Positions 1 through 7,723 of a stretch of 18,149 nt of DNA are shown in pieces (within the stretch, counting starts at the first letter, position 1; every line of letters begins with the position of its first letter). The translations under genes were made by a program, and so were the position numbers. The notes below the pieces were generated by a model. The model was not told the DNA's origin, did no database searches, and saw nothing but the letters and a program-made list of their open reading frames with translations. The DNA comes from B16-G9 sp964455635 (lineage in GTDB: Bacteria > Bacteroidota > Bacteroidia > Bacteroidales > F082): contig CAYVWX010000033.1 in assembly GCA_964455635.1 (NCBI GenBank), positions 1 to 18,149 of the forward strand, written 5' to 3'.

Positions 1-106
1 AAAAGTAAAGATAAAATGATTTCAGTTACAGCGGCACTATTTATACCTTATTTTATTAAGAACTAAAATTTTTTGTAAACAGAAGCCTGAAAAGCTAAGA
101 TTTTTC

Positions 107-126
107 TTTTTCAGCCATCTGAAAAA
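107..126 (+). terminator. small hairpin, possible terminator of a gene left of the window
   Basis: An 8-base perfect stem (tttttcag at 107-114, ctgaaaaa at 119-126) with a four-base loop is followed by tcactttttc. It could end transcription of a plus-strand gene entering from the left. The frame from base 1 stays open to a TAA at 64-66, giving only about 21 residues, so such a gene cannot be confirmed. The rest of 1-210 is AT-rich and shows no other signal. Confidence 0.25.
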
Positions 127-210
127 TCACTTTTTCTTGAGCCGGGTCATACAAAAAAAGCCTGTACTAAAAACAAGCGGAAATGTTATTGCAGCCCTGT
201 GGTAAACAAT

Positions 211-248
211 AAAAAAGGCGGGAAATTTTAAAATTTCCCGCCTTTTTT
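211..248. terminator. bidirectional intrinsic terminator, perfect 38-base palindrome
   Basis: Bases 211-229 are the exact reverse complement of 230-248. The core is GC-rich (ggcggg / cccgcc), with six A on the left and six T on the right, so each strand gives a hairpin followed by a U tract. It starts 18 bases beyond the TAG stop (267-269) of the minus-strand repeat-protein gene and is its natural terminator. It would also stop any plus-strand transcript coming from the left edge. Confidence 0.85.
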
Positions 249-266
249 ATTTTAAACAAATATACG

Positions 267-2615
267 CTAATGTTGGACAATAATTTTTGTTGTAGCGCTT
301 GTTTTTTCAGAAGTAACCACTACAAAATAAATTCCGTCAACCAGATTTTCTGTTGAAATTTTTAAGCTTTTAGAACTGCTTTGATATTCGCCAATTTCCA
401 CATTAAATCTGTTGTATAACCGAACCGTAAAGTTATTGCCCTCCATATTTTTCATATTAAGGGTAATATTATTGTTAGCCGGATTAGGGTAGGCCGACAA
501 CATGATTGGGGCTTCGATGGTAAAGTTTGAGTTACTAAAATCTTTTATAGTATTATCTAAAGTGCTATATATTTTAACTTTATAGTTGGTGGCAGGAGTC
601 TGCCCCGAAGGGATAGCCCAAACATAGGTTGAACCGGTAACATTGGAAGCAATGGTTGAGTTAAAGCTGCCTCCTTTCCACAGCTCAATATTAACTGCTT
701 CCGGCAAATCATCTTCCCAGGTAATCCAGTAGCTGCTTCCTGCTGCCCAGGTTTCACCACCGTTTGGCTGGTTTACGGTAACATACGAACCGGCGGAAGC
801 GGCAATGGTGAAATTTGCATCGCTAAAATCTTTTAAGGCACCGTTTAACGTGCTGTATATTTTAACCTTATAATTGGAACCGGGTGTGGTTGTGGTTGGT
901 ATATCCCACGAATAAGTAGAGCCCGTTACTCCGGAAGCAATGGTAGAGTTAAAAGAACCGCCTTTCCACAACTCGATGTTAACGGTTTCCTGAAAATCGT
1001 CGTTCCACGAAATCAGGTGAGAAGTACCTCTTGCCCAGTGTTCGCCGCCATTAGGTTGATATATTTGTACATAAGTACCCCCCGAAGCAGTTATATGGAA
1101 ATGGCTGTCGCTCTTATCGTAAAGATGAGTAGGATCTAAAGTGCTGCGAACATAAATTCTGTAATTGTTAGCTGTTGTTTGCGTGGGATCAATGGTCCAC
1201 GAATAGGTTGAGCCGGTTACATTGGTGGCAATATCGCTTACTTTGGTACTACCTTTATATAATTCAATGTTAACAGGTTCTGTTAAGTCGTCGTTCCACG
1301 AAATCAAATGGGATGTTCCTCTGGCCCAACTTTCGCCGCCATTGGGTTGATAAACTTCCACATAGGTTCCGCTTGATGCGGTAATATGAAAGCGGCTGTT
1401 ACTTCTGTCGTAAAGGTGTGTGGGGTCTAATGTGCTGCGAACATAAACCCGGTAGTTATTACCTGTAGTTTGGGCTGCATCAATGGTCCACCAATAAGTT
1501 GACCCCACCACATTTGTAGCAATATCACTAACTTTTGTACTGCCTTTATACAGCTCAATATTTACCGGCTCCGTCATGTCGTCATTCCACGAAATCAGAT
1601 GCGTTGTTCCTCTGGCCCAGTGCTCACCGCCATTAGGCTGGTAAACCTCAACATAAGATCCACCCGAAGCTGTAATTCGAAAATGTCCGTTGGTTCTGTC
1701 GTAAAGATGGGTCGGGTCAAGCGTGCTACGAACATAAATTCTGTAATTGTTAGCCACTGTTTGCGTGGGGTCGATAGTCCACGAATAGGTTGATCCTGTT
1801 ACGTTGGTGGCAATATCTGCAACCTTTGAGCTTCCTTTGTATAATTCAATGTTAACAGGTTCGGGAATATCATCGTTCCACGAGATAAGGTGTGTAGTAC
1901 CTCTGGCCCATCTTTCACCGCCATTGGGTTGGTAAACCTCAACAAAAGTACCGGCAGATGCAGAAATTTTAAATCTGCCGCTTGTTGCCGGTGATGTAGT
2001 GGCATTTGGAACTGTTGAAGAAACTCTTATTTTGTAAATCTTCGAATTATGAGCCAACCCTGTTGGGATGGTCCAGTACATGGTACTTCCTGTTGTAGAA
2101 GCCGAAAGAACGGAGAAAGGAGCATTGTTTTTTAACAGTTCTACCGTTACGGGGGCTGTTAAATTGTCATTCCACGAAATCAGATAAGTACTTCCCTCGG
2201 CCCATGTTTCATTTCCGGTGGGTTGCTCCAAAGTAATAAAGCCACCGGCCTGATCTACCAGTTTAAAATTATGCCGGCTTCGCGAATGATAACCGTGCGA
2301 TAAATGGCTTCGAACCTTAATACGATAATGTTTACCAATGGTATAACCGGTGGTATTCCAATAATAGGTCGAGCCGGAAACATTGGAGGCTATCAGCGTG
2401 TATGATGAGCCGCCATTTGAACTGACAAGTACATCTACCCCGCTTTGAAAATTATCAATCCAGGATATAACATAAGTACCACCAACAGTCCATTCGATGC
2501 CCGGATCTGTCGGTTGAAGAAGCGTGATGGAAGGTGTTTGTGCCTTTACCTGCAGGGTTGAAAAAAGCAGAAAAGCAACAATACTTAACCCCAGTGAATA
2601 AATTGTTTTTTTCAT
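267..2615 (-). CDS. secreted seven-repeat Kre9/KNH-like protein with T9SS type A sorting domain (paralogue 1)
   Basis: The predicted product is a 782-residue exported, surface-attached or released protein. Residues 1-25 form a signal peptide (MKKTIYSL, a hydrophobic core, then VKA|Q). Residues 27-698 hold seven Ig-like repeats of about 97 residues. Five of them open with QPNGGE-x-WA and continue x-S/T-x-x-ISWNDD, the pattern of the Kre9/KNH or Ser-Thr-rich membrane-anchor N-terminal domain family. From residue 705 (MLSAYPNPANN) a T9SS type A C-terminal sorting domain runs to the end (IIVQH). I chose the ATG at 2613-2615; an in-frame ATG nine codons upstream would put MNVYSKIIV before the normal signal peptide. 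No enzyme motif is visible, so adhesion or surface-layer scaffolding is an inference. It is the tandem paralogue of the next upstream gene. No good promoter is visible in the 232-base gap; gatgtttg at 2652-2659 on the minus strand is one base from consensus. Confidence 0.9.
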   Translation of the reverse strand: MKKTIYSLGLSIVAFLLFSTLQVKAQTPSITLLQPTDPGIEWTVGGTYVISWIDNFQSGVDVLVSSNGGSSYTLIASNVSGSTYYWNTTGYTIGKHYRIKVRSHLSHGYHSRSRHNFKLVDQAGGFITLEQPTGNETWAEGSTYLISWNDNLTAPVTVELLKNNAPFSVLSASTTGSTMYWTIPTGLAHNSKIYKIRVSSTVPNATTSPATSGRFKISASAGTFVEVYQPNGGERWARGTTHLISWNDDIPEPVNIELYKGSSKVADIATNVTGSTYSWTIDPTQTVANNYRIYVRSTLDPTHLYDRTNGHFRITASGGSYVEVYQPNGGEHWARGTTHLISWNDDMTEPVNIELYKGSTKVSDIATNVVGSTYWWTIDAAQTTGNNYRVYVRSTLDPTHLYDRSNSRFHITASSGTYVEVYQPNGGESWARGTSHLISWNDDLTEPVNIELYKGSTKVSDIATNVTGSTYSWTIDPTQTTANNYRIYVRSTLDPTHLYDKSDSHFHITASGGTYVQIYQPNGGEHWARGTSHLISWNDDFQETVNIELWKGGSFNSTIASGVTGSTYSWDIPTTTTPGSNYKVKIYSTLNGALKDFSDANFTIAASAGSYVTVNQPNGGETWAAGSSYWITWEDDLPEAVNIELWKGGSFNSTIASNVTGSTYVWAIPSGQTPATNYKVKIYSTLDNTIKDFSNSNFTIEAPIMLSAYPNPANNNITLNMKNMEGNNFTVRLYNRFNVEIGEYQSSSKSLKISTENLVDGIYFVVVTSEKTSATTKIIVQH
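522..2537 (-). repeat. seven Kre9/KNH-like repeats within paralogue 1
   Basis: The codons for QPNGGE fall at 753-770, 1041-1058, 1332-1349, 1623-1640 and 1914-1931, so the last five units are spaced 288, 291, 291 and 291 bases. The first two units (in translation order) are more divergent and begin LLQPTDPG and LEQPTGNE. The three central units (3-5) are the most alike, sharing x-STLDPTHLYD and NIELYKGS. Confidence 0.85.
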
Positions 2616-2766
2616 GACTATAATTTTAGAATAAACATTCATAATTTATAATGCAAACATCTTGCCGACCTGTTAAAAACACACAGCATCAGATGCTTAT
2701 AATATTCATAAGGTGTAGTTTGCTGTTTTTACTTTTTCGTTTTGATAAAATTTTACCGAAAAGAAA

Positions 2767-2808
2767 CCGGAAAATAAACCATTGAAAATCAAATGGTTTA
2801 TTTTCCGG
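2767..2808 (-). terminator. hairpin between the two paralogues, probable terminator
   Basis: A perfect 17-base stem (2767-2783 against 2792-2808, ends ccgg) encloses an eight-base loop. Read on the minus strand it is followed by tttcttttc, a T-rich run. It lies about 40 bases beyond the stop of the 783-residue gene and would reduce read-through into paralogue 1. A second small inverted repeat (ggataaat / atttatcc, 2822-2838) sits next to the stop codon without a T run. Confidence 0.55.
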
Positions 2809-2847
2809 AATCCTTTTTAATGGATAAATAATTTATCCCTATTTTAA

Positions 2848-5199
2848 TTAATGCTGTACAACAATCTTTCCGGTAACTCTGGTTTTATCAGTAGTAACCA
2901 CAACAAAATATACACCATTTACCAATCCTGCCGTTGACAAGGTTGCTGTTGTTGAATTAGTTTGTAATTCGGCAACCTGTTTGTTAAACCTGTCGAACAA
3001 CCGAATGGAGTAATAACCTTTTTCCTGCATGTTTTTCAGGTTAATAGTAACCTGATTGTTGGCAGGGTTAGGATAAACCGACATCATTGTTTGCGGGACA
3101 ATTTCAAAATAACCGTCGCTAAAATCTTTTAAATTTAAACTGTCCAAAGTGCTATAAACTTCAACTTTGTAATATGTGCCCGGCGTTTGAGTAACAGGGA
3201 TGGCCCATGAATAAGCTGAGCCTAAAACGTCAGTGGCAATATATGAGTCGAAAGAGCCGTTTTTCCATAAGGCTATGTTAACACCTTCCAAAAAGTCATC
3301 ATTCCACGAAATCCAGTAGCTTGTTCCGGCAGCCCAGACTTCACCGCCATTGGGTTGTAAAACTTCAACAAAAGTACCTTCAGAGGCGGTAATTGCAAAA
3401 TTACCATCGCTATAATCATGTAAATGAAGACTGTCCAGAGTACTGTAAATTTCTACTCTATAATTTCCGGTGGCAGTTGCCGAAGGAATATTCCAAACGT
3501 AAGTAGAGCCTAAAACATCTAAACCAATGGTATCTTTAATGGTTGAGCCTTGTTTTAGAATAATGTTAACGCCTTCCGGAAAATCATCGTTCCACGAAAT
3601 GAGATGAGCTGTTCCTCGTGCCCAGCTTTCACCGCCATTAGGTTGATATACTTCAACATAGGTTCCTGTGGAAGCGGTAATATGAAAATACCCATTACTT
3701 CTGTCATAAACATGGGTTGGATCTAAAGTACTTCGAACAAAAATTCTGTAATAGTTTCCGGTAGTCTGAGCAGCATCAATGGTCCACCAGTAAGTTGAAC
3801 CCGTAACGTCAGTAGCAATGTCGGCAACTTTGGTGCTTCCGTAATACAATTCAATATTAACCGGTTCGGTTAAATCGTCGTTCCACGAAATAAGATGTGT
3901 TGTATTTCTTGCCCAGCTCTCGCCTCCATTGGGCTGATATACTTCTAAGTAATCACCCGAAGAAGCCGTAATATGAAAATACCCGTTGCTATGGTCGTAA
4001 AGATGTGTCGGGTCTAAAGTACTACGAACAAAGATTCTGTAATAGTTTCCGGTAGTTTGAGCAGCATCAATAGTCCACCAGAAAGTTGTACCGGTAACAT
4101 CGGTAGCAATATCGGCCACTTTGGTACTACCTGAATATAACTCAATGTTAACGGGCTCTACTACGTCGTCGTTCCACGAAATAAGATGTGTGGTTCCTCT
4201 GGCCCAGCTTTCGCCACCATTGGGTTGATAAACTTCAACAAAGGTTCCGTTGCCGGCAGTAATATGGAAATAACCGTTACTTCTGTCATAAACATGAGTT
4301 GGATCTAAGGTGCTGCGAACATAAATTCTGTAATAATTTCCCGTAGTCTGAGCAGCATCAATAGTCCACCAGAAAGTTGTACCGGTAACATCGGTGGCAA
4401 TATCGGCCACTTTGGTACTACCCGAATACAATTCGATGTTAACCGGTTCGGTTAAATCGTCGTTCCACGAAATAAGATGTGTGGTTCCTCTGGCCCAGCT
4501 TTCGCCACCATTGGGTTGATAAACTTCAACATAAGTTGCCGAAGAGGCAATAATTTTAAACGAACCGCTTACTGCCGGTGTAGTTGTTGCTCCCGTAACA
4601 GTTGAAGAAACTCTGATTTTATAAATATAACCTGAGTTTGCCAATCCTGTAGGGATTGTCCAGTAGGTTGTGGTTCCGGTGGTAGAGGCTACCAAAGTAT
4701 CGATAGGAGTATTGTTTTTTAACAGTTCAACCATTACCGGAGCGGTAAGGTTGTCGTACCATGAAAGCAAATAGGTATTGCCTTCCGACCAGATTTCGCC
4801 TCCCGTAGGTTGTTCCAGGGTTATGGAACCTCCGGCCTGATCAACCACTTTAAAAGTATGGCTGCTCATGTCGGAATAACTGTTAGCAAGCGTGCTTTCA
4901 ACCTTTATTTTGTAATGTGTTCCCAATGCAACTCCTGTTGTATTCCAATAATAAACAGAACCGGTAACATTTTTAACAATGGTGTCAAAAGTTGTACCAT
5001 AATCATCTGTTAATAAAATATCTACCCCATGGGGGAAGTTATCAATCCATGAAATAACATAAGTTCCGCCAACGGTCCATTCGATGCCCGGATCAGTAGG
5101 CTGAAGAAGTGTAATGGTAGGCGTTTGTGCCGATAATTTCAGGCTGGCAAACAGAAATACCATAAGGGCAATACCATAAGAATAAAATTTTGCTTTCAT
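2848..5199 (-). CDS. secreted seven-repeat Kre9/KNH-like protein with T9SS type A sorting domain (paralogue 2)
   Basis: This 783-residue exported protein has the same architecture as its downstream neighbour. It has a signal peptide (MKAKFYSYG, a hydrophobic core, LSA|Q at about residue 25) and seven Ig-like repeats from about residue 26 to 698. The first begins LLQPTDPGIEW, the second LEQPTGGEIW, and five carry QPNGGE-x-WA-x-x-T/S. A type A sorting domain starts at residue 705 (MMSVYPNPANN) and ends KIVVQH. The start ATG gives a normal signal peptide. The gene begins 23 bases after the stop of the Tyr/Trp-repeat gene, so the two are probably cotranscribed. Central repeats carry their own signature (IATDVTG, NGYFHITA) that differs from paralogue 1. 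Cell-surface adhesion or matrix function is inferred from architecture only. Confidence 0.9.
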   Translation of the reverse strand: MKAKFYSYGIALMVFLFASLKLSAQTPTITLLQPTDPGIEWTVGGTYVISWIDNFPHGVDILLTDDYGTTFDTIVKNVTGSVYYWNTTGVALGTHYKIKVESTLANSYSDMSSHTFKVVDQAGGSITLEQPTGGEIWSEGNTYLLSWYDNLTAPVMVELLKNNTPIDTLVASTTGTTTYWTIPTGLANSGYIYKIRVSSTVTGATTTPAVSGSFKIIASSATYVEVYQPNGGESWARGTTHLISWNDDLTEPVNIELYSGSTKVADIATDVTGTTFWWTIDAAQTTGNYYRIYVRSTLDPTHVYDRSNGYFHITAGNGTFVEVYQPNGGESWARGTTHLISWNDDVVEPVNIELYSGSTKVADIATDVTGTTFWWTIDAAQTTGNYYRIFVRSTLDPTHLYDHSNGYFHITASSGDYLEVYQPNGGESWARNTTHLISWNDDLTEPVNIELYYGSTKVADIATDVTGSTYWWTIDAAQTTGNYYRIFVRSTLDPTHVYDRSNGYFHITASTGTYVEVYQPNGGESWARGTAHLISWNDDFPEGVNIILKQGSTIKDTIGLDVLGSTYVWNIPSATATGNYRVEIYSTLDSLHLHDYSDGNFAITASEGTFVEVLQPNGGEVWAAGTSYWISWNDDFLEGVNIALWKNGSFDSYIATDVLGSAYSWAIPVTQTPGTYYKVEVYSTLDSLNLKDFSDGYFEIVPQTMMSVYPNPANNQVTINLKNMQEKGYYSIRLFDRFNKQVAELQTNSTTATLSTAGLVNGVYFVVVTTDKTRVTGKIVVQH
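3106..5124 (-). repeat. seven Kre9/KNH-like repeats within paralogue 2
   Basis: QPNGGE codons fall at 3340-3357, 3628-3645, 3919-3936, 4210-4227 and 4501-4518, giving spacings of 288, 291, 291 and 291, the same series as in paralogue 1. Bases 4166-4240 and 4457-4531 are identical over 75 bases at an offset of 291, showing recent exchange between repeat units. Confidence 0.85.
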
Positions 5200-5222
5200 A
5201 ATCGAGAATATTTAATGAAAAT

Positions 5223-6755
5223 TTATTTTACAACTGTTAATTTCAATGTTTTAACGTTATTATTAATACTAAGTTTCAAAATATAAAAACCATTTGTTAA
5301 ATTATCTGCAGAAATTTGAATGTTTTGCGCTCCGGATGTCAAATAGCCGTTTGTTATTTCTTTTATTTCTTTTCCGTTTATGTTGTAAAGTGTTGCTTTT
5401 ACAAGCGATAATTTGTTGAGTTTAAATTTTACATCGGTTGTGTGGCCAAAGGGGTTTGGATAGCAGGTAATATGGGGCAGGCTGTTTTTATTATCTTTTA
5501 TTCCAACAATTATGGAAGAATAATAGGCCGTGCATGAATAGCCGAAATACACTTCGGTTTGCGAAGCGTAGCTATAGGCCATTTCCAACGGTGCTTCCTG
5601 ATTTTGTGTCCAATTATCGCCTTCCCAATAATAATAATTACCCGAAACAGCGTTACCGTTGTCGTCGTAAACGTATTGTTTCATAAAATTATTTATCCAG
5701 TTGCCGTTGTCCCAAACAGTAGCAATTTCGGTTTCGATACCGCCATAATCACCATAGCTGAAATTGTATTTTTCTGTATTAACCCAGTTATTGTTCAACC
5801 ACATTTCGGTAGTGCTGCTTGCAAGATAATCAAGGTCGTTATAAGTATAGCTGTATTTTGCATTGTTAACCCAAACGGAATCGTCCCACAGTGTATTGAG
5901 GTCTAAAGTTTTTTTATTTGCTTCGTTGTAGGTGTTTGAATCTTTTGAAATATGTACCCACACTCCGCTTTCCATCTGGTCGTAAGTGGCGGTAATAAGG
6001 TTGTTATTGGCATCGTAGGTGTGTGTGTATTGCTGGTCTTCGCGCCATGCACCTGCAAGCCACTCCATACCCAATGCAGTAATAAGATTGTTGGATTCGT
6101 CGTAAGTATAAACCTCTTTTGTTAAGTTAACCCAATCGCCATCCGACCATGTTTGCATAATGTGCGAAACAAGCTTACCTCCGGTATTGTACATGTAAGT
6201 ATCCATCTCACTGTATTTCCATACATCATCCTCCCATATCTCCGACAGGGAACTTATCAGATAATTTTCATCGCTATAAGTGTTGGTGGTTCTGCTGGAA
6301 AATACCCAGTCGTTGTTACTCCAATATTTCCAAATGGAGGTAAGTTTGTTACCGGCATCGTCATAGGTACACTCTTCCTTTTTGGAGTTTGTCCAAACCC
6401 CTGCATCGTCAAGTTGAATCAGCGTAGTTAACCGGTAACCTTTGTCGGAGTAAGTATAAATATATTTTTTTGGTGAAGAGGAAACAGAATGAACAGTAGC
6501 CGTATCGATAACAAATACCATGTAGTCGTCGCGGCTGACTTTGTTATTTTTATAATAATTAAACGGATTTAACGTTTGGATGTAGTTGTGGTAATATTGC
6601 AGGTAATTGCTGCTTTGTGTGGTTTCAGGCAGGTTTCCGTTCGTATTTTGGCCGTAACTAAACGAAACGGGGACTAATATTGCCAATAAAATTAATATTC
6701 CGGAAAGAACTTTTTTTACTACAGTTAATGCCGGCAGATGTAATGTTTTTTTCAT
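5223..6755 (-). CDS. secreted protein with ten 29-residue Tyr/Trp repeats and a T9SS type A sorting domain
   Basis: The product is a 510-residue exported protein. Residues 1-35 are a signal peptide ending SFSYG|Q. Residues 100-390 are ten tandem units of about 29 residues, each starting Y-x-Y-[DNS] followed by a [DN]-rich turn and N-L-[IL]-[TS], then W-x-[DN]-x-x-W-[VI]-N. They resemble YD/RHS-type beta repeats but are shorter in register and lack the RHS core or toxin end. Residues from about 429 (ITCYPNPFG) to the end form the type A sorting domain. It is the first gene of the minus-strand cluster, behind a consensus promoter, and 23 bases before the 783-residue paralogue. The function is unknown; a repetitive beta-sheet surface fibre or binding protein is a guess. 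The repeat units differ at many positions, so this is an old array. Confidence 0.87.
   Translation of the reverse strand: MKKTLHLPALTVVKKVLSGILILLAILVPVSFSYGQNTNGNLPETTQSSNYLQYYHNYIQTLNPFNYYKNNKVSRDDYMVFVIDTATVHSVSSSPKKYIYTYSDKGYRLTTLIQLDDAGVWTNSKKEECTYDDAGNKLTSIWKYWSNNDWVFSSRTTNTYSDENYLISSLSEIWEDDVWKYSEMDTYMYNTGGKLVSHIMQTWSDGDWVNLTKEVYTYDESNNLITALGMEWLAGAWREDQQYTHTYDANNNLITATYDQMESGVWVHISKDSNTYNEANKKTLDLNTLWDDSVWVNNAKYSYTYNDLDYLASSTTEMWLNNNWVNTEKYNFSYGDYGGIETEIATVWDNGNWINNFMKQYVYDDNGNAVSGNYYYWEGDNWTQNQEAPLEMAYSYASQTEVYFGYSCTAYYSSIIVGIKDNKNSLPHITCYPNPFGHTTDVKFKLNKLSLVKATLYNINGKEIKEITNGYLTSGAQNIQISADNLTNGFYILKLSINNNVKTLKLTVVK
5586..6458 (-). repeat. ten tandem 87-base (29-residue) repeats
   Basis: Translated units begin YTYSDKG, CTYDDAG, TYSDENY, YMYNTGG, YTYDESN, HTYDANN, NTYNEAN, YTYNDLD, FSYGDYG and YVYDDNG. 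Most contain two tryptophans five residues apart in the second half. The period is 29 residues with occasional one-residue shifts. Confidence 0.8.
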
Positions 6756-6797
6756 GATGGTTTTAATTCATAAATTTCCAACACATACAATAACCTG

Positions 6798-6828
6798 CAA
6801 ATATAATTAAATTACACCTTATATACAA
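6798..6828 (-). promoter_or_regulatory. Bacteroidota-type promoter of the secreted-protein cluster
   Basis: On the minus strand TTG (6828-6826) lies 20 bases before TATATTTG (6805-6798), an exact match to TAnnTTTG with a normal -33 to -7 spacing. Transcription would start near 6791, leaving a leader of about 36 bases before the ATG at 6755. Confidence 0.65.
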
Positions 6829-6870
6829 GAGATTTATAAATTTTTTAAAGTAAAATTCAAACGCTTATCA

Positions 6871-6878
6871 TACCTTTG
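6871..6878 (+). promoter_or_regulatory. -7 promoter element of the TPR gene
   Basis: TACCTTTG matches TAnnTTTG exactly. No clear -33 TTG is seen at the usual distance. The predicted start of transcription is near 6883, which rules out the TTG codon at 6876 as translation start and fits the ATG at 6897. Confidence 0.6.
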
Positions 6879-6896
6879 CATTTTAAAATCGTAAAA

Positions 6897-7649
6897 ATGA
6901 ATCTTATTAAAATGAAAAAGTTTTTATTACCTGTATTTGTCATTCTTTTTTCCGCCTCCGCTTTTACACAAATTAAGTTACCGCCTCCGGGACAGGGAAG
7001 AGAGCCGGAAAAGGTTAATCCGAAAGCCAAATCACTCTCGATAAAAAAAATGAAACAGCCTGACAAAGCAGAGGTTATAGCTGCCAATAACAAAAAAAGA
7101 GCATTCAATTTTTTTAAAGAGGGGGTAAAGAATTATAACAACAAAAAGTACGAAAAAGCCATTGAATCGTTTCGCGAATCAGCTGCGGTATATCCTGAAA
7201 ATGCTAAGGTGTATTACAATCTCGGTAAAATTTATCAGATGCAGGGTGACAACAATCTGGCAAAGTCGTATTATTTGGATGCTGTAAAATACGATCCGGA
7301 AGATTCGGCATCTTTAATTTCGATAGGCATGATTTATTACTCCGAAAAAGAGTATGGCAGAGCTTTGGAGTATTACAACAAAACTTTAAAAGTTGCGCCT
7401 TATTACGGAATGGCTTACTATAATCGGGGAACCATAGTGGGAATGAACAAACAGTACGAAAAAGCAGCCGGCGATTTAACCAAAGCCATTAAACTGGGTT
7501 TTGCAACCGATAAAGTTTTTGTAAACAGAGGGCTTGCCTATTATTTTATGAAAAAAATTGATAAGGCCTGCAGCGACTGGAAAAAGGCTGCCGCCCTGGG
7601 ATCGGCTGACGGGCAAAAAGCAATTGAAGCCTATTGCACCAAAAAATAA
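6897..7649 (+). CDS. exported TPR protein
   Basis: The product has 250 residues. Residues 1-24 are a signal peptide (MKKFLLPVFVILFSASAF), so it acts outside the cytoplasm, probably in the periplasm or at an envelope membrane. A Pro/Lys-rich linker (26-66) follows, then about five tetratricopeptide units at roughly 70-103, 104-137, 138-171, 172-204 and 205-239. Typical TPR patterns are Y-x-x-A-x-x-x-[FY]-x-x-A and N-x-G. The last unit has a Sel1-like ending (KACSDWKKAAALGSADG). TPR proteins are docking scaffolds; no partner can be named. ATG 6897 is preferred because it lies about 14 bases after the predicted transcription start; ATG 6912 would also give a good signal peptide. The next gene is 74 bases downstream on the same strand and also encodes an envelope protein. 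Confidence 0.85.
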   Translation: MNLIKMKKFLLPVFVILFSASAFTQIKLPPPGQGREPEKVNPKAKSLSIKKMKQPDKAEVIAANNKKRAFNFFKEGVKNYNNKKYEKAIESFRESAAVYPENAKVYYNLGKIYQMQGDNNLAKSYYLDAVKYDPEDSASLISIGMIYYSEKEYGRALEYYNKTLKVAPYYGMAYYNRGTIVGMNKQYEKAAGDLTKAIKLGFATDKVFVNRGLAYYFMKKIDKACSDWKKAAALGSADGQKAIEAYCTKK

Positions 7650-7723
7650 TCTCGAAATAAATACCTAATATTGGTGATATTTACCAGTAGCTTTTATTGT
7701 TTCATTTGCTAAAAATTTAACAA

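Noticed and set aside
1..66. Open frame entering from the left edge (about 21 codons to TAA)
   Set aside because: It is too short to identify or to separate from chance; kept only as context for the small hairpin at 107-126.
5559..5906. 115-residue plus-strand open frame opposite the Tyr/Trp-repeat gene
   Set aside because: Its hydrophobic character follows from reading the repeat codons in reverse; the repeats and sorting domain on the minus strand are decisive.
5586..6458. RHS/YD-repeat polymorphic toxin
   Set aside because: There is no RHS core motif, no variable toxin C-terminus and no immunity gene. The protein ends in a T9SS sorting domain instead.
7665..7682. Possible hairpin (aatat / atatt) between the TPR and barrel genes
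   Set aside because: The stem is only five AT pairs without a T tract, so it is not a credible terminator.
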